A stretch of 64,000 nucleotides of DNA. Origin: JBFHIJ01 sp963678775 (GTDB lineage Bacteria; Bacteroidota; Ignavibacteria; Kapaibacteriales; UBA2268). Below the pieces are notes generated by a model. It ran no database searches, was not told where the DNA came from, and saw nothing but the letters and a program-made list of their open reading frames with translations. Numbering within the stretch: position 1 is the stretch's first letter; every line of letters begins with the position of its first letter. Below, in pieces: positions 37,908 through 45,888 of this stretch. A program made the position numbers and the translations under genes. The DNA lies in assembly GCA_963678775.2 (NCBI GenBank), contig CAXXGR010000009.1:124001-188000 (forward strand), in the 5' to 3' direction.

Positions 37908-39101
37908 ATGAATAATTTCAACTACATCGCAATCTTAAGCATATTGTTTTTTGTTTCGGTTTTGCATGCCCGCTCTGATCTGAAAGAAATCAAACAAGAT
38001 TATTATAAAATCAACAAAGTGGAAGATGGGCTTTATTTCATGTATTTCGACAGCACCTCTACAAAGAGGCATATAACAAAAGGAACTATAGTAGAATTTC
38101 AGGATTTTATTGTTTTGTTAGAGGCATCCATTTCTGATCATAAAACCTCTAAGGACTCTCTGATAGATCATACTGCTGAAGGCGAAAAAATTCTGTTATC
38201 GCTCCAAAAATATTTCCCGGGCAAACCCTTGAAATATGTAATCAGTAGTCACTGGCATCCGCATAGTATCGGATCTGTGCTTCCATTTATTTCAAAAGGG
38301 ATTACGTTGGTCACTACTAAAAGCAATTTTGAAAGATTGAGCGATTTTACTGATTCAGGTGATTATAGTCAATATTATAAAAATATAAAATTTGTGGATG
38401 CTGATAGCCTTATAATAGAGGATGAGTCTAACAGTATAACAGCATACAAAATTTCTAAAGACAGTTATCCCAGTTTGCCTGTAAATGACTTTTTGTTTTT
38501 CCATCTACCCCGATATAATTACATGCACTGTTCCTGCATGTATCAGCGTTTTCCGACTTATCTGGTTGATGGTAGGGAGTTTGACAGTCCCAGAGTGGCG
38601 GACGTTAACAAATTTCTTGCAGCAAAGCATATTTCTCCGGCAAGCTTAATATCAATTTATCAGTTATGGGACAGCGAAAATGGCTTGATACCCGGAGATA
38701 CTCTTAAAGCAGTGATGCAGCATGGCATTGCCCCGAAAGAAATCGAAGATTATCTACTAAATAACATTTCAGATGATTCCGGCATAAAGCAAGATAAGTT
38801 TATAAAAGAAATCATGGCAAGAAGAATCCCTAAATATATGATAAATAGGCTGATCTATAAATTACTAATGCAAAAAGAATTAGAAAAAGCTCTGGCTTTA
38901 GCCAAAGTCCAGACAATGCTTACTCCGTCCGATCCAAACGTATGGGACACACTGGGAGAAACATATTACTTTCTTGGGGAATACGATCTGGCAAAAAAAT
39001 ACGGCGGAATGTGCTTAATAATCAACAAAGAATTTACTGTGGGTGGCGAGCCAGCCTGGAAAAAAGACTTTGAAGAATTCAGTAAAGGCTGGAAAAAGTA
39101 A
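37908..39101 (+). CDS. Metallo-beta-lactamase-fold protein with altered metal site and TPR tail
   Basis: 397 residues with a signal peptide (1-22). The fold is of the metallo-beta-lactamase kind: YFMYFDSTSTKRHITKGTIV, then VISSHWHPHSIGSV at the first metal motif. Here His115 and His117 are kept, but the family Asp and third His of H-x-H-x-D-H are His119 and Ser120, so normal two-metal chemistry is doubtful. Later ligands are unclear. Residues 310-390 form TPR-like helices (DPNVWDTLGETYYFLGEYDL). AAGGA precedes the ATG. It is probably an exported, possibly non-catalytic relative. Confidence 0.7.
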   Translation: MNNFNYIAILSILFFVSVLHARSDLKEIKQDYYKINKVEDGLYFMYFDSTSTKRHITKGTIVEFQDFIVLLEASISDHKTSKDSLIDHTAEGEKILLSLQKYFPGKPLKYVISSHWHPHSIGSVLPFISKGITLVTTKSNFERLSDFTDSGDYSQYYKNIKFVDADSLIIEDESNSITAYKISKDSYPSLPVNDFLFFHLPRYNYMHCSCMYQRFPTYLVDGREFDSPRVADVNKFLAAKHISPASLISIYQLWDSENGLIPGDTLKAVMQHGIAPKEIEDYLLNNISDDSGIKQDKFIKEIMARRIPKYMINRLIYKLLMQKELEKALALAKVQTMLTPSDPNVWDTLGETYYFLGEYDLAKKYGGMCLIINKEFTVGGEPAWKKDFEEFSKGWKK

Positions 39102-39157
39102 ATCAAAGCTTTAGCAGTTGACATAAAACTTTACACATCAAATAGGATTTTAATAAA

Positions 39158-39493
39158 ATGAAGACTAAAAAAGAACTCAAAGAAGAGTATAAAAAAGCAG
39201 ACTTCCCTATGGGAGTTTTTCAGATAAAATGCACTGAAAACGGCAAGGCACTAGTAGACAATAGCACTGATATGGCTTCGAAATGGAATCGCCACAGAAT
39301 GGAACTAAAATTTGGAGGCCACAGAAACAAAGAACTCCAAAAAGACTGGAATCAATACGGCGAAGACAAATTCGAATTTCAAGTGCTGGCGGAGCTAAAG
39401 AAAAGCGAAGACGAATATGTGAATTACAACAAAGAACTGCGGTCACTCCAAGAGATGATTTTGGAAGAGATGGAGAGTGGGGGGAGGTATTGA
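39158..39493 (+). CDS. GIY-YIG nuclease-family protein
   Basis: 111 residues. The GIY-YIG core is recognisable from GVFQIKCTENGKALV, WNRHRMELKFGGHRNKELQK and NQYGEDKFEFQVL. Both signature tyrosines are changed (GVF for GIY, ALV for Y-I-G), while the Arg of NRHR and the catalytic-type Glu in KFEFQVL remain. AGGA lies upstream of the ATG. The family is common in phages and mobile elements of Bacteroidota. It marks the left edge of the accessory block. Confidence 0.75.
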   Translation: MKTKKELKEEYKKADFPMGVFQIKCTENGKALVDNSTDMASKWNRHRMELKFGGHRNKELQKDWNQYGEDKFEFQVLAELKKSEDEYVNYNKELRSLQEMILEEMESGGRY

Positions 39494-39625
39494 TGGGGTT
39501 ATTTGGGATGTGGCTAGAGTTGGATAGCATGATACCAAAACAACACTACTAGGATAATGATATTATAATAAAAGATACTTGCACATTTGACATATTGTTG
39601 CCATGTGATGGAATTATCTTAATAA

Positions 39626-39644
39626 AATATTTTGTATATTGATA
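39626..39644 (+). promoter_or_regulatory. Shared putative promoter motif, copy 1
   Basis: AATATTTTGTATATTGATA ends 36 bases before the AIPR ATG at 39680. An almost identical 19-mer lies 35 bases before the ATG at 42202. The equal spacing argues for a promoter or regulator site shared by the two genes. Confidence 0.5.
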
Positions 39645-39679
39645 CAATAATAAATTTGTGCATAATTGAAAGATTCCAA

Positions 39680-41461
39680 ATGAATACAATAATAAAAAAT
39701 GCCATCGATCAAATTAGAATCAATGTTCCTGAGGTAAATAAATTATCAGATGATTTTTTGCATGGTATTGTAGCCTATAAATATTTTTATAATGAAGGAA
39801 GATTTGATAAATCTGATTTTAAAAACTCTTACGTTGATGGAACTAATGATGGCGGAATAGACCTAATTGCTGTGGAAGAGAATGATATGGACAAGAGTTT
39901 GGTTCTTATTCAGTCTAAAAATGTTCAAGACATCCACTCTAAGGACGATATCAAAGACATCTTCAATAAAATGTCTCAAACTGTATTAAATTTTAAGACA
40001 GAAAAGATTGGAAGTTATAACGATAGACTAAGACGTATCTATCGTGAAAAATACGACGAGGTTTGTGATGATTCTAACTTTGGAATAAAGCTAGCTCTTT
40101 TTTTAGGTTTTGATAAACCTCAAGATTATAAAGACAAAATTCAAAGTCATTTAAATAACGTTGAATCTCTTCAAGATTTTGAGTTGCTCATATTCTATCA
40201 AAATGAGATTATTCAGCAAATAGAATCATTTGATGAAGACCAAAGATTTGTGGAAAATGGTCAAGTAGAGATATTCAAAGAACATGGAGCAATAGAAAAT
40301 GGAGAAAATGGTTTATTAGTAAATATTTCAGCACTTTCACTTCGCAAACTTTATGACAGGTATAAGGATAAAGGTCTTTTCGAACAGAACTTCAGATATT
40401 TTATTAGAAACAAAAAAATTGATGACCAAATTAATGATTCACTAAAAAAGAAAAGAGATAAATTTTGGTTTCTTAACAATGGCATTATTATTGGCTGTAA
40501 AGATTTCGATCGTGACGGAGACAATATCAAATTAATAGACTTTTCTATTGTTAATGGTTGCCAAACGACAACTATAATAGGTAGTTACAAAGGAAACAAT
40601 GAAGATTTAGACTTTCCGATTCCTTGTAAAATAGTTAAACCTGATAAAGATGGGGAAGATTACTTCAATCAGTTTATTTCAGAAATAGCTGAGGCTTCAA
40701 ATTCACAAAAACCTATTTCTGACCGAGATTTAAAATCAAATCTACCTGAACAGCGTCAATTACAGAATCTATTAAAAAAGGATGAACCGAGAATCTACCT
40801 TGAAATAAAACGAGGAGAAGGCATCCTAAAAAAACGGAATATTGAAAATTGGCAGAAAATTAAAAATGATCAATTAGGTCAATTGATCTTGGCTTGTTGC
40901 TTACAACAACCAGGAACTGCTAGAAGTGCTAAACGTAAAATATTTGCGGATAAGTCAACTTATAATAGGATTTTTAAGAGGAAACAAGACAAATCATTTA
41001 TAATAGATTTATTAAAGCTATCAGCACTTTATGACGAGTTTGTAAGTAATTTCAATTTTAGTGAAACATTATCTAATGTCTCAAAGAATGGAAAGTATAC
41101 AATCCTATCAATCATTTGCTTTTTATTAAAATACAAGAGAAAACTAATTAATGTTAATATTGACACTTCAACACAAGATTGGGTAACAGAAGTTTCTTCA
41201 GATAATCTATATGGAGAACTTCTACGACCTAATAGGCCTGATAATTTTGAAAAGATATTAAACTCAGTATTCAATCAGATTATTAGGACATTGTCTACAT
41301 TATACGAATCTCGTGGAGAATTGGAAACCTCAGTAACAAACTTCTTTAAAACAGATAAAAAGTATCATTCAATTATTCTTGAGCGCATCAAGACTGAGTT
41401 CATACAAGATGACTATGAATATGATAGGTTATCAGATAAGTTGGATAAGATTTTTATATAA
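39680..41461 (+). CDS. AIPR-family (abortive infection phage resistance) protein
   Basis: 593 residues. The N-terminal part has a restriction-nuclease-like core: DGGIDLIAVEEND (Asp61) and LVLIQSKN (Gln78-x-Lys80), the PD-(D/E)xK pattern seen in AIPR proteins. The central AIPR domain shows LFEQNFRYFIRN, KFWFLNNGIIIGC and FSIVNGCQTTTI. AIPR proteins are linked to abortive phage resistance and often lie in defence islands. The ATG at 39680 is chosen over a TTG at 39632. A strong terminator follows at 41568, so the gene is a single unit. Confidence 0.85.
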   Translation: MNTIIKNAIDQIRINVPEVNKLSDDFLHGIVAYKYFYNEGRFDKSDFKNSYVDGTNDGGIDLIAVEENDMDKSLVLIQSKNVQDIHSKDDIKDIFNKMSQTVLNFKTEKIGSYNDRLRRIYREKYDEVCDDSNFGIKLALFLGFDKPQDYKDKIQSHLNNVESLQDFELLIFYQNEIIQQIESFDEDQRFVENGQVEIFKEHGAIENGENGLLVNISALSLRKLYDRYKDKGLFEQNFRYFIRNKKIDDQINDSLKKKRDKFWFLNNGIIIGCKDFDRDGDNIKLIDFSIVNGCQTTTIIGSYKGNNEDLDFPIPCKIVKPDKDGEDYFNQFISEIAEASNSQKPISDRDLKSNLPEQRQLQNLLKKDEPRIYLEIKRGEGILKKRNIENWQKIKNDQLGQLILACCLQQPGTARSAKRKIFADKSTYNRIFKRKQDKSFIIDLLKLSALYDEFVSNFNFSETLSNVSKNGKYTILSIICFLLKYKRKLINVNIDTSTQDWVTEVSSDNLYGELLRPNRPDNFEKILNSVFNQIIRTLSTLYESRGELETSVTNFFKTDKKYHSIILERIKTEFIQDDYEYDRLSDKLDKIFI

Positions 41462-41567
41462 ATATTCAGTCTAATACTGCAAAAAGGATTTATAGGGCTG
41501 AAATAAATGATCAATGATTAAATGCAAGTCAAAAAGCTATAAATAATCAAACCCAAAACGTTTCTAA

Positions 41568-41601
41568 AAAATGGACTTGTCTTTACAGACAAGTCCATTT
41601 T
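41568..41601 (+). terminator. Strong rho-independent terminator
   Basis: A perfect 14-bp stem, AAAATGGACTTGTC (41568-41581) with GACAAGTCCATTTT (41588-41601), and a TTTACA loop. It ends the AIPR gene. Confidence 0.85.
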
Positions 41602-42148
41602 GCGATTAAACTTTCGCAGGTTACCTAACTTACTACTCACTTCTGCTCTTCATAGTTTTCTGAATACTACCGATTATTTTGAGTATTCCTCAATACCTTA
41701 TAAACACGAACCGACCTTAAGGCAAAATTAAAGCTCTTAGTCAAAATCACATTATCTTCTTTCATAGCATGCCTTTATCAATAAAATAGATATACCAAAA
41801 GATCAACGACAAAAAGAAAAGTTTATTCTATTTAATAAAAAAAGCTGCAAGATAAACACCTCGCAGCTTCAAAAAAATTCGTAATTCAAACCATCAATTC
41901 GTAATTCCTAATTCGAAATTCGTAATTGACTCTACTCCCACTCTATCATACTAAATATTTCATAACTTATTTAATACTAAGTATTTACTATGTTTTGTAA
42001 AAGCTAATAGTATCAAATTAGCGTCAAATCATAACCAGCAAAAACACTAAAATATCCCAACATTTTAAATGTCAAGCAAGATTTGGTTACGAACATTTCA
42101 AGCACATAATACAGACATCTCCAATCTAAAAATCAAACTACTTTGTTG
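41602..42148. other. Gene-free stretch with ATTCGTAATT repeats
   Basis: No gene seen. The word ATTCGTAATT occurs three times, at 41877, 41897 and 41918, interleaved with related AATTC words; such AT-rich repeats are common in intergenic DNA of this group. The stretch also holds the minus-strand terminator described separately. Confidence 0.5.
41837..41869 (-). terminator. Orphan minus-strand terminator
   Basis: AAGCTGC (41842-41848) pairs with GCAGCTT (41863-41869). Read on the minus strand it is followed by seven T, a good terminator, yet no minus-strand gene precedes it. It may be left over from a deleted gene. Confidence 0.6.
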
Positions 42149-42167
42149 AATATTTTGTATATTTATA
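42149..42167 (+). promoter_or_regulatory. Shared putative promoter motif, copy 2
   Basis: AATATTTTGTATATTTATA, one base different from the motif at 39626, ends 35 bases before the ATG at 42202. Confidence 0.5.
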
Positions 42168-42201
42168 GTCATATAAAGAAAGGATTTTGAGGTTTTATAA
42201 A

Positions 42202-43332
42202 ATGGAATTTTTTGAAGACAAAATACTAACAGATCAAGAGATTGTGAGAAAACACAAAGACTGTACAGATGCATTGGAATCATACATTAAAGACCTTTTT
42301 GAGACAATTATAAACCGTAATTTTTTATTATTTTATTACAACAATGCTGACCGTTATTATTTTAAACCAATAAATCCAATATTTCCTGAATTCAATGAAA
42401 TGGTTGAATTCCCTACTGATATTTCCAAACTTGCATTAAATATTTTAGGTGATTTTCAGCCCTTCGTTTATGATGATATTATGCTACATAAGATATCATC
42501 TTCCGATTTTAAATCAAAAAAAGAATTTATACATACAGCCTACAAAACAATTACAGAAGATAACAAAAAGATAGAAGAAATTTTCCAGAAAATTATAATT
42601 GCTTTTGAACTTAGAATCTGTCTTCAAGCATATCTTCTTATCAGTAGTGAAGTAGGTGAATGTAAATTTACGGCACATGAACTTAAAAAAGGATGCCATG
42701 CAATTGATATATCTAAACTTAATGATAAAAACAACTTAGATTACTACCCTTCTTCCAGACATTGTCTATCAATAATAAAGAAGAAAGATTTTGACGAAGG
42801 TTTAAAATATCTTATTTGGGTTAAAGATTTTTATCCAAATATTGATTATGAGAAATTAAACAACAAAAAAACTATTAAGTACGGCAAAGAATTAAAAGTA
42901 AAAATAAAACTTATCTATATGCTAATATTAGAATATAATTTGAGTGGAAAACTCTTTTTGTTGAATCAAGAATTTGTAAGCAAACACTTCAATTCCATAG
43001 CTCAAGATACTTTAGTTGAAATCATGGATATTCTTAATGCCGATTCTAATATATTCAAATATCCAGAGAACGACGGGATTGGAGTGCGACTTATCTCTTC
43101 TGTTGCAATGGAATCGTTGAATTATGGCAACAAAGAAAAATTCGTTAGACTATTCTTAAATGAGACTAAGATAGATTTTAGCTTCAAAGGTATTATTGAA
43201 TTATTTGTTGATTCAGCTGATGAATACTGGGATGATGAATTTGAATCTCCCGTCTTTATAGAGCAATGGACTACAATTCCTGCTGATACAATAAGTAAAA
43301 ATAAAAAAATATTGTCACAGTATAAAGCTTAA
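42202..43332 (+). CDS. Unknown cytoplasmic protein of the accessory block
   Basis: 376 residues, no signal peptide, no membrane segment. The ATG at 42202 has GAGG nine bases upstream. The N-terminal half is helical (DCTDALESYIKDLFETI, KKIEEIFQKIIIAFELRICL); the C-terminal half has further helices and an acidic end (DSADEYWDDEFESPVF). No known family or motif was recognised. It shares its putative promoter motif with the AIPR gene and lies just before the excisionase-like gene, so it is likely part of the same accessory or defence cargo. Confidence 0.55.
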   Translation: MEFFEDKILTDQEIVRKHKDCTDALESYIKDLFETIINRNFLLFYYNNADRYYFKPINPIFPEFNEMVEFPTDISKLALNILGDFQPFVYDDIMLHKISSSDFKSKKEFIHTAYKTITEDNKKIEEIFQKIIIAFELRICLQAYLLISSEVGECKFTAHELKKGCHAIDISKLNDKNNLDYYPSSRHCLSIIKKKDFDEGLKYLIWVKDFYPNIDYEKLNNKKTIKYGKELKVKIKLIYMLILEYNLSGKLFLLNQEFVSKHFNSIAQDTLVEIMDILNADSNIFKYPENDGIGVRLISSVAMESLNYGNKEKFVRLFLNETKIDFSFKGIIELFVDSADEYWDDEFESPVFIEQWTTIPADTISKNKKILSQYKA

Positions 43333-43488
43333 CTATTTCCTCGACAAAATCAACATTTCTCTCCTATTTCTTTTATTCTCAATATCTTACTCAGTATGGA
43401 TTAATTGTTTTTTTCAAAATATTGATCCATTTTTTTTTATATAAATTGAATTCAGATAAAGAAATAAACACTAACATAGTTATCTGAT

Positions 43489-43848
43489 ATGACAAGAGAT
43501 ATTATAGCAGAAATCAACAAAGTTTTTTCTCCTGTACAAGCCAAATTAATCTTAATGATAATTGACTTATTGATTGAACTGAAGGAAACTTTGGAAAAGA
43601 ATAATAATGAACAAAATAGACATTATTCTGTTGTTGAAGCTGCGAACTATCTTGGAATCACGAAGCAAACTTTATATAAGTATAACAGTCAAAATCTTCT
43701 CAGTTATCATAAAGCAAACGGTAAAAAGATTTACTATTTGAAAGATGATTTAGATAGCTTTATCTGTTCAAAACAAAAAAGAATCACCTCAACTGAAGAA
43801 AGTGATTCTTGCAATGCTACTCGGAGATTATTAGCCGAGTTACTATGA
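43489..43848 (+). CDS. Excisionase-like helix-turn-helix protein (HTH_17)
   Basis: 119 residues. Residues 45-98 form a MerR/AlpA/excisionase-type winged HTH: HYSVVEAANYLGITKQTLYK and LLSYHKANGKKIYYLKDDL. Residues 1-40 are a helical leader. Such proteins are usual on Bacteroidota integrative elements and plasmids, where they act in excision or as repressors. It stands directly before the modification operon and may regulate it. The 3' end of the gene carries two hairpins, AAGAATCAC/GTGATTCTT (43779-43810) and CTCGG/CCGAG. Confidence 0.8.
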   Translation: MTRDIIAEINKVFSPVQAKLILMIIDLLIELKETLEKNNNEQNRHYSVVEAANYLGITKQTLYKYNSQNLLSYHKANGKKIYYLKDDLDSFICSKQKRITSTEESDSCNATRRLLAELL

Positions 43849-44042
43849 TATTGATGGTAGGTGCGCGCAAACCTTAATATACACTCCCCAAATTGATAAC
43901 TACATTTTAGTTACTAAGGGAAGACTCTGTCTTCACCTGAAGGGGATTCTTATACACTTTTAGTTCTTTGAAAATTTAAATGACAAAAAATCAAGTTGAA
44001 TCAAACTTACAAATTAGTATTATTCATCATAGGAGTTCCAAA
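43849..44042 (+). promoter_or_regulatory. Structured leader of the modification operon
   Basis: TCCCC at about 43884 can pair with GGGGA at about 43942, enclosing AACT/AGTT and the hairpin GAAGAC (43920-43925)/GTCTTC (43929-43934). The right arm of the latter overlaps a second hairpin CTTCA/TGAAG, so the two exclude each other. AGGAG at 44031 lies seven bases before the ATG at 44043 and decides that start over one at 43980. Confidence 0.45.
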
Positions 44043-45116
44043 ATGGAAAATTCTAAAATTGATTACAGCAATCTTGAAGTACACTCTGATGCAAAAACAA
44101 GACCGGAAGGTTCAATAGAGCTTCACAATACATTGAAAGCAAGTATCGGTATGTATGGTTTAATGGAAAAGATTGTTTTAAAAGAAAACAAAATAATAGA
44201 TGGTAGAGAACGCTACAAAGCACTTCAAGCCTTAGGGATGGAAATTACATCTAATTATTTTGTTGATATTACTCAACTAAATATAGACAAAACTTTGCAA
44301 GCATCTCCCAGAAAATATGGTACTATTACTGACTTTCATAGAAAACACTATTCTAATTCTCAAAAAGCATGTTTTGCAGCAGAATTGTATAGAGAAGCAA
44401 TATCACTTAGAAAAAGTACTAAATCTGATAACAAGGAAACAAGTGACTTGCTCTTTAATGAGAAATTATCAGAGATTCTTAAAGAAAAGGGGCTAATGAG
44501 ACCAGTTCTCGAAAAAGTTAATAAGCCTGAATCTCAGCTTAGAAAATTCATAGCATTAGCGTTTGGAATAAGTGATGGTTATCTAAAAAATGCTAATAAA
44601 CTTTTAGAAATAGATAGTCACTTGTTTATAAAAGTAAAATTAGCTGAAATAGATATGAAAACGAAGGAGAAGCTTAATTTATCAACTGCATTGGCTAAAG
44701 CAGAGAAAACTTTAGTAAAAGATTTAGAAACAGAACATAAAGCAAAAGATAGTAAAAATCTAAAACTTAAACAGCCTGAAGTCTTAGACAGCGATATATC
44801 AGAGAACAATAAGGAATCTGATTTCTATTGTAGCACGACTCTTAAGTATGAAAAAAAGGCAAAGTTGCCAGAAAATGACAAGTCTAACATCAATACTACC
44901 CAAAATAAACTAACTATAGAGCTTGTACCAAGTTCTAAGCAAACAATCCTTAACTATATCAAAGATTCTCTAAACAATGTAGCTCATATAGAGGACAGCT
45001 TAATTGAGGATATGATTTCTGAAGCTATTATTACAACTATTAATGCAATAATTAACCAATATGTAGAACAAAAGAACGGTAACCAAAATGAAGACTCTGC
45101 AAACAAAGCTGCTTAA
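44043..45116 (+). CDS. ParB-like protein, first gene of modification operon
   Basis: 357 residues. The N-terminal 80 residues have the ParB/sulfiredoxin fold pattern: ELHNTLKASIGMYGLMEKIV, then IIDGRERYKALQALGM with the DGRERY box (Asp53-Gly-Arg55). Residues about 110-190 are helical and HTH-like as in ParB proteins; the C-terminal part is long, charged and coil-forming. It is not a chromosome-type ParB, having no ParA next to it. Stand-alone ParB-like proteins with PP-loop ATPases (the IbrB/IbrA pair) are known from mobile elements. Its likely role is binding DNA or nucleotides for the downstream enzymes. Confidence 0.8.
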   Translation: MENSKIDYSNLEVHSDAKTRPEGSIELHNTLKASIGMYGLMEKIVLKENKIIDGRERYKALQALGMEITSNYFVDITQLNIDKTLQASPRKYGTITDFHRKHYSNSQKACFAAELYREAISLRKSTKSDNKETSDLLFNEKLSEILKEKGLMRPVLEKVNKPESQLRKFIALAFGISDGYLKNANKLLEIDSHLFIKVKLAEIDMKTKEKLNLSTALAKAEKTLVKDLETEHKAKDSKNLKLKQPEVLDSDISENNKESDFYCSTTLKYEKKAKLPENDKSNINTTQNKLTIELVPSSKQTILNYIKDSLNNVAHIEDSLIEDMISEAIITTINAIINQYVEQKNGNQNEDSANKAA

Positions 45117-45888
45117 CCCTTCCTATCTTTTGACAAAAATTAAGCAATTTAATAAGACACAAAATCAAATTAATTTGATATTTGCAAAAGAGGGTTATCA
45201 GACACTTATAGCTTTTATGGATCATGGTTTTAAATCTTACACATTCAATAAAAACGAGCTGATTTTAAATGATTCAAAATTTTCTGAGAATAGCCCACAA
45301 ATTATGGCTTTATCAAGAGATGAGGTAGAATCAAAATTGAAATTTTCTATGGACTTGATACAAAATCAATCCAATGGTGATATACAACTCGTAATTAAAG
45401 AAAATAATAATTCGTACTCTTTATCCTTCAAAGCAGGAGACAGTGATTACCCCCCAAAACAAATCACAGATTCTAATTTCATAATCGAACAAATCAAATT
45501 TGAGCAAAATATTCGACAGAGATTCAGGGATGCTCAGATATCTTTCTGTATTGAAGCAGAATCTATAGATAAAATCCAAAGTAACGCAAATCTTAAAGAT
45601 GGAAACGTCAAGGTGATATCTCAAAATGGCAAAATAGACTTAGATATTCAGTCGGAAATCTTCTCTATTGATAGTTTTATTTGGACAAGGCCACAAGATA
45701 GTCAGATATCAATATCAATACCTTCTCTTTTGTTCAAGTCACTTGATAATTGCTGTTATCAAATAATTATTAAAGGTTCTGAAATCTTATGTATTTCTAA
45801 TTCTCCCAAAAGTACTATCTATTTCAATACTGCGCAATCAATAATAGAACTCATTGACAACACTGGAGAAATTTTTGATGAACGCTAA
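45088..45888 (+). CDS. Putative phage-type sliding-clamp-like protein
   Basis: 266 residues, starting 29 bases inside the ParB-like gene. Almost entirely beta strands with two similar halves. The pattern resembles T4 gp45 clamp in order: first half, NGDIQLVIKENNNSYSLSFK; second half, GNVKVISQNGKIDLDI, ISISIPSLLFKSL and CYQIIIKGSEILCISN, comparable with gp45 strands before its C-terminus. There are no invariant clamp residues to prove this. If right, it could tether the neighbouring enzymes to DNA. Otherwise it is an unknown all-beta protein. Confidence 0.4.
   Translation: MKTLQTKLLNPSYLLTKIKQFNKTQNQINLIFAKEGYQTLIAFMDHGFKSYTFNKNELILNDSKFSENSPQIMALSRDEVESKLKFSMDLIQNQSNGDIQLVIKENNNSYSLSFKAGDSDYPPKQITDSNFIIEQIKFEQNIRQRFRDAQISFCIEAESIDKIQSNANLKDGNVKVISQNGKIDLDIQSEIFSIDSFIWTRPQDSQISISIPSLLFKSLDNCCYQIIIKGSEILCISNSPKSTIYFNTAQSIIELIDNTGEIFDER

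Noticed and set aside
39207..39552. Overlapping frames on both strands around the GIY-YIG gene
   Set aside because: Only the frame at 39158-39493 shows a known fold and a ribosome binding site; the others are side effects of its purine-rich coding sequence.
41877..41927. Attachment site repeats
   Set aside because: The ATTCGTAATT words are short, irregularly spaced and low in complexity, with no integrase gene in the window.
44043..45116. Chromosome or plasmid partition ParB
   Set aside because: No ParA gene and no clustered parS-like sites are nearby, and the gene is coupled to modification enzymes, so a partition role is not claimed.
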